Source of the DNA: FW021-bin31 sp964422465 | GTDB taxonomy: Bacteria; Bacteroidota; Bacteroidia; Chitinophagales; Chitinophagaceae | DNA: 64,000 nucleotides | Direction: 5' to 3' | Assembly (NCBI GenBank): GCA_964422465.1 | Contig: CAYRBD010000005.1 | Coordinates: forward strand, 1-64,000 | Part shown: positions 62,049 to 64,000 of the stretch, one piece after another | Layout of the letters: every line of letters begins with the position of its first letter | How positions within the stretch are numbered: the stretch's first letter is position 1 | Notes under the pieces: model-generated | Told to the model about the DNA's origin: nothing | The model's database searches: none | What the model saw: only the letters and a program-made list of their open reading frames with translations | Translations under genes and position numbers: made by a program

Positions 62049-63161
62049 TTACCAGCCTTCCTGCCCCATCCAAAGCGCACCGCCAATGCTGGCATGCGAA
62101 GCACCGGTTACCGAAGGCAAGGTAGTGTTGTTCTCTCGCCACCGCAGGGCTCCGAGTAGCGCCATTACAACCGCTTCTTTGTACTGGATGGTTTCTTCAT
62201 CGGGGAGAATAAGTGCTGCCGGATGCTCTACAAGCTGCTCCCGTAGGCGCTCTACCAGAAAGGTATTAAAAGCTCCACCGCCGGTAACCAACAACCGGTA
62301 GTCGCTGGTCAGGGGGTTTTTATCAATAAGCAATTGAGCAATACTTTTTTCAAATTGCAGGGCTATATGTTCTGTAAAGGTGCGCAGCCCATCGGCCGGT
62401 GTCAGATCATATTTTTCAATCAGGGGCAACAGAATTTCGGTTCCAAATTCATTGGCCAGGGATTTGGGAGGTGTTTGTTGGTAGTAATCCTGCGCGTTCA
62501 GCTCCTGCAATAAGTCCCTATGGATATTCCCCGTGGCGGCAATTTCTCCTCCCCGGTCAAATGCCTTACCCATTTGAGCAGCCAGTGCATTTAATACCCG
62601 GTTAGCCGGGCAAATATCATAAGCGGTAACCCGTTCTTCCTCTTCATCGTGAAAAGAGATATTGGCAATTCCCCCCAGATTTAAGAAAAGCTGATAATCT
62701 GGAAATAACAACTGCTCTCCCATGGGAACCAGCGGAGCACCCTGTCCACCCAGGGCCACATCAAAATTACGCAAGTCGGAAACAACGGCTACCCCCGTTT
62801 CGGCAGCAATAGCGGCACCGTCTCCTATCTGAGCCGTCATTTTTTGATCCGGGCGATGAAAAACCGTATGCCCATGAGAGGCAATCAGGTCCATTTGCAT
62901 TTGGATCCCCTTCTTTTCAATAAAACGATTGACCTGGCAGCCGGTATAATGCCCATAATCGGCATGTAAAAGGGCATATTCAAGAGCGGTTGCTAAAGGG
63001 GCATTCTTTAGCCTGTGCTGCCATTCTTCATTATAAGGAAGGCAATCAGCAGCCTTGATCACATAGCTCCATCTTCCTTTATTTTCAAGAAGATGAACAA
63101 AAACAACATCCAGCCCATCCAACGAACTCCCAGACATCAACCCCATAGCCTTATAAACCAT
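62049..63161 (-). CDS. anmK: Anhydro-N-acetylmuramic acid kinase
   Basis: Phosphorylates and opens 1,6-anhydro-MurNAc during peptidoglycan recycling; cytosolic. The 370 residues carry the family signature LMSGSSLDGLD at 8-18, IASHGHTVFHRP, the GDGAAIAAETGVAVVSDLRNFDVALGGQGAPLVPMGE block and LLVTGGGAFNTFLVERL near the C-terminus. Length is normal. The promoter ahead of it is one of the best formed in the window. The helicase gene follows closely but has its own box. Confidence 0.95.
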   Translation of the reverse strand: MVYKAMGLMSGSSLDGLDVVFVHLLENKGRWSYVIKAADCLPYNEEWQHRLKNAPLATALEYALLHADYGHYTGCQVNRFIEKKGIQMQMDLIASHGHTVFHRPDQKMTAQIGDGAAIAAETGVAVVSDLRNFDVALGGQGAPLVPMGEQLLFPDYQLFLNLGGIANISFHDEEEERVTAYDICPANRVLNALAAQMGKAFDRGGEIAATGNIHRDLLQELNAQDYYQQTPPKSLANEFGTEILLPLIEKYDLTPADGLRTFTEHIALQFEKSIAQLLIDKNPLTSDYRLLVTGGGAFNTFLVERLREQLVEHPAALILPDEETIQYKEAVVMALLGALRWRENNTTLPSVTGASHASIGGALWMGQEGW

Positions 63162-63177
63162 TGCTTTAAGATTTTTG

Positions 63178-63209
63178 CAAAGGTAACCTGCGGAAGTGGA
63201 AAGCCCAAA
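63178..63209 (-). promoter_or_regulatory. Promoter of anmK
   Basis: A -33 TTTG (63209-63206) and a -7 box TACCTTTG (63185-63178) separated by exactly 20 bases, 16 bases before the ATG. Confidence 0.65.
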
Positions 63210-63262
63210 GCAAACAAACAGCGCCCGGTTCTGCTACTGCCAATTGCAAACTACAACCCCGC

Positions 63263-63928
63263 CTACTTCCCCCTCTCAAATCTTGCGATAACAGACTGGC
63301 CGGCTTTAACCTTATCTTTTAACTGCACCTCCAAATGAATGTCCGTTGGCAATAACAGATCCACGCGGGAGCCGAATTTAATAAAGCCCAATTCACCCGT
63401 TTGAGAAATCTCCATATCCGGCTTCAGGTAATTCACAATGCGGCGGGCCATTGCTCCGGCAATCTGGCGAACGAGGATATCTCCATGTTTTTCATGCCGG
63501 ATGACATTGGTATGCCGCTCATTCAGGGTAGATGATTTTGGATGCCAGGCCACCAGATATTTCCCGGGATGATAAGCAGAAAGTTTTACGGTTCCACTCA
63601 CAGGATTGCTGTTGGCATGCACATTTAACGGGCTCATGAAGATAGAAACCTGTAATCGTTTTTCTTTAAAATATTCCGGTTCAAAAGTTTCCTCAATAGC
63701 CACTACCGTACCATCAGCAGGGGCAATAATTGCATTCTCATCTCTCGTTTTTACCCGATCGGGAACCCGAAAAAAGGAAACGATCCATAAGAAAACAAGG
63801 ATTGAAATAAGGGTAAGAACCCAGTTTAGAGCTATTATGGGCACAGCAAGCCATAAAATAACATCTACGGCCAAAAGAATAAAAAAAGCAATCCCTATGG
63901 ATGCATATCCTTCCTTGTGAATATACAT
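63263..63928 (-). CDS. psd: Phosphatidylserine decarboxylase (short form)
   Basis: 221 residues from the ATG at 63928; the TTG two codons upstream is less likely. It makes phosphatidylethanolamine from phosphatidylserine at the inner membrane. Two N-terminal membrane helices (about 12-28 and 31-48) are followed by APADGTVVAIEE, VSIFMSPLNVHANSNPVSG and HPGKYLVAWHPKSSTLNERH. Self-cleavage is expected at G186-S187 in IKFGSRVDLLLP, giving the pyruvoyl group on the new alpha chain. Matches the 220-residue PSD-A class of Bacteroidota. In many relatives it follows cdsA and ftsH, but here it lies alone. Confidence 0.94.
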   Translation of the reverse strand: MYIHKEGYASIGIAFFILLAVDVILWLAVPIIALNWVLTLISILVFLWIVSFFRVPDRVKTRDENAIIAPADGTVVAIEETFEPEYFKEKRLQVSIFMSPLNVHANSNPVSGTVKLSAYHPGKYLVAWHPKSSTLNERHTNVIRHEKHGDILVRQIAGAMARRIVNYLKPDMEISQTGELGFIKFGSRVDLLLPTDIHLEVQLKDKVKAGQSVIARFERGK

Positions 63929-63949
63929 AAGCAATGTGGGTTAAGATTG

Positions 63950-63957
63950 CAAAAGTA
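63950..63957 (-). promoter_or_regulatory. -7 promoter box of psd
   Basis: TACTTTTG on the minus strand, 21 bases before the ATG. No -33 TTTG within the window. Confidence 0.5.
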
Positions 63958-64000
63958 CATATTTAATCCCATCCTCTTTTTAGTAAGATAATTCCTATCT

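Noticed and set aside
1..64000. Insertion sequences, prophage, CRISPR arrays and rRNA
   Set aside because: No transposase, integrase, phage structural gene, regularly spaced repeats or rRNA sequence was seen. The holin-like protein is a chromosomal DUF1469 member with no phage context.

Overview
The window looks like a chromosomal segment of a Bacteroidota bacterium, most likely of the Chitinophagaceae type. The evidence is a complete gldA-gldF-gldG gliding cassette, a PorG-like DUF6089 protein, a GLPGLI-family gene beside a large carboxypeptidase-regulatory-like outer-membrane receptor, short lipoprotein signals, few Shine-Dalgarno sites, and about twenty copies of the Bacteroidota -7 promoter element TAnnTTTG at sensible distances from genes. 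No insertion sequence, prophage, CRISPR array or rRNA was seen. Genes are dense: the longest stretch without one is about 250 bases (38521-38770), and it holds a promoter for gldA.

Layout. 1-4.5 kb: a truncated tRNA-Ser(GGA), an HVA1/TUDOR small protein, nadD, a PerM-like permease, an envelope-stress set (YtxH, holin-like DUF1469, small basic protein) and an orphan radical SAM/SPASM enzyme. 4.6-11.3 kb: rmuC with a small membrane partner, a BglII-type restriction-modification pair sitting between rmuC and dnaG, dnaG, and an uncharacterised exported coiled-coil protein. 11.3-18.5 kb (minus strand): a tripartite RND efflux operon (adaptor, pump, outer-membrane factor) and an exbB-exbD pair. 18.6-25 kb: a LexA-like self-cleaving XRE/S24 regulator with tandem operators, ald, divergent tsaE and tatD, type I asparaginase, a decayed gene end, and alpha-glucan phosphorylase. 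25.1-31.3 kb: a TetR regulator and an EmrA-EmrB-TolC-type efflux operon with matching operators at both promoters, then a flavin monooxygenase and an SMR exporter. 31.3-38.5 kb (minus): GLPGLI protein and its receptor partner, a membrane-anchored patatin, and an orphan MacB/FtsX permease. 38.8-47.8 kb: gldAFG plus a DUF4340 gene, alpha/beta hydrolase plus CBS protein, then an Omp85-like protein, nadK and porG. 47.8-64 kb: mostly housekeeping: ggt, an MDR oxidoreductase, a lipoprotein, a CpsB/YwqE-type PHP phosphatase, birA, rsfS-ftsH-LUD, a Sui1-type factor, fabD, an SRPBCC protein, typA, a PIF1-like helicase, anmK and psd.

How the genes work together. Most is core metabolism and envelope biology, with three different drug-export systems inside 20 kb. 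The strongest regulatory signals are (a) a TetR operator placed exactly 3 bases after the -7 box at both the regulator and the efflux operon, (b) two operators 23 bp apart at the LexA-like regulator, one overlapping its -7 box, and (c) four genes whose -7 box ends exactly 4 bases before the ATG, which predicts leaderless mRNAs. I found no single obviously new multi-gene defence or metabolic system. The least explained items are the seven-helix patatin, the 437-residue exported protein after dnaG, the Omp85-like protein between the CBS gene and nadK, and the DUF4340 gene overlapping gldG.
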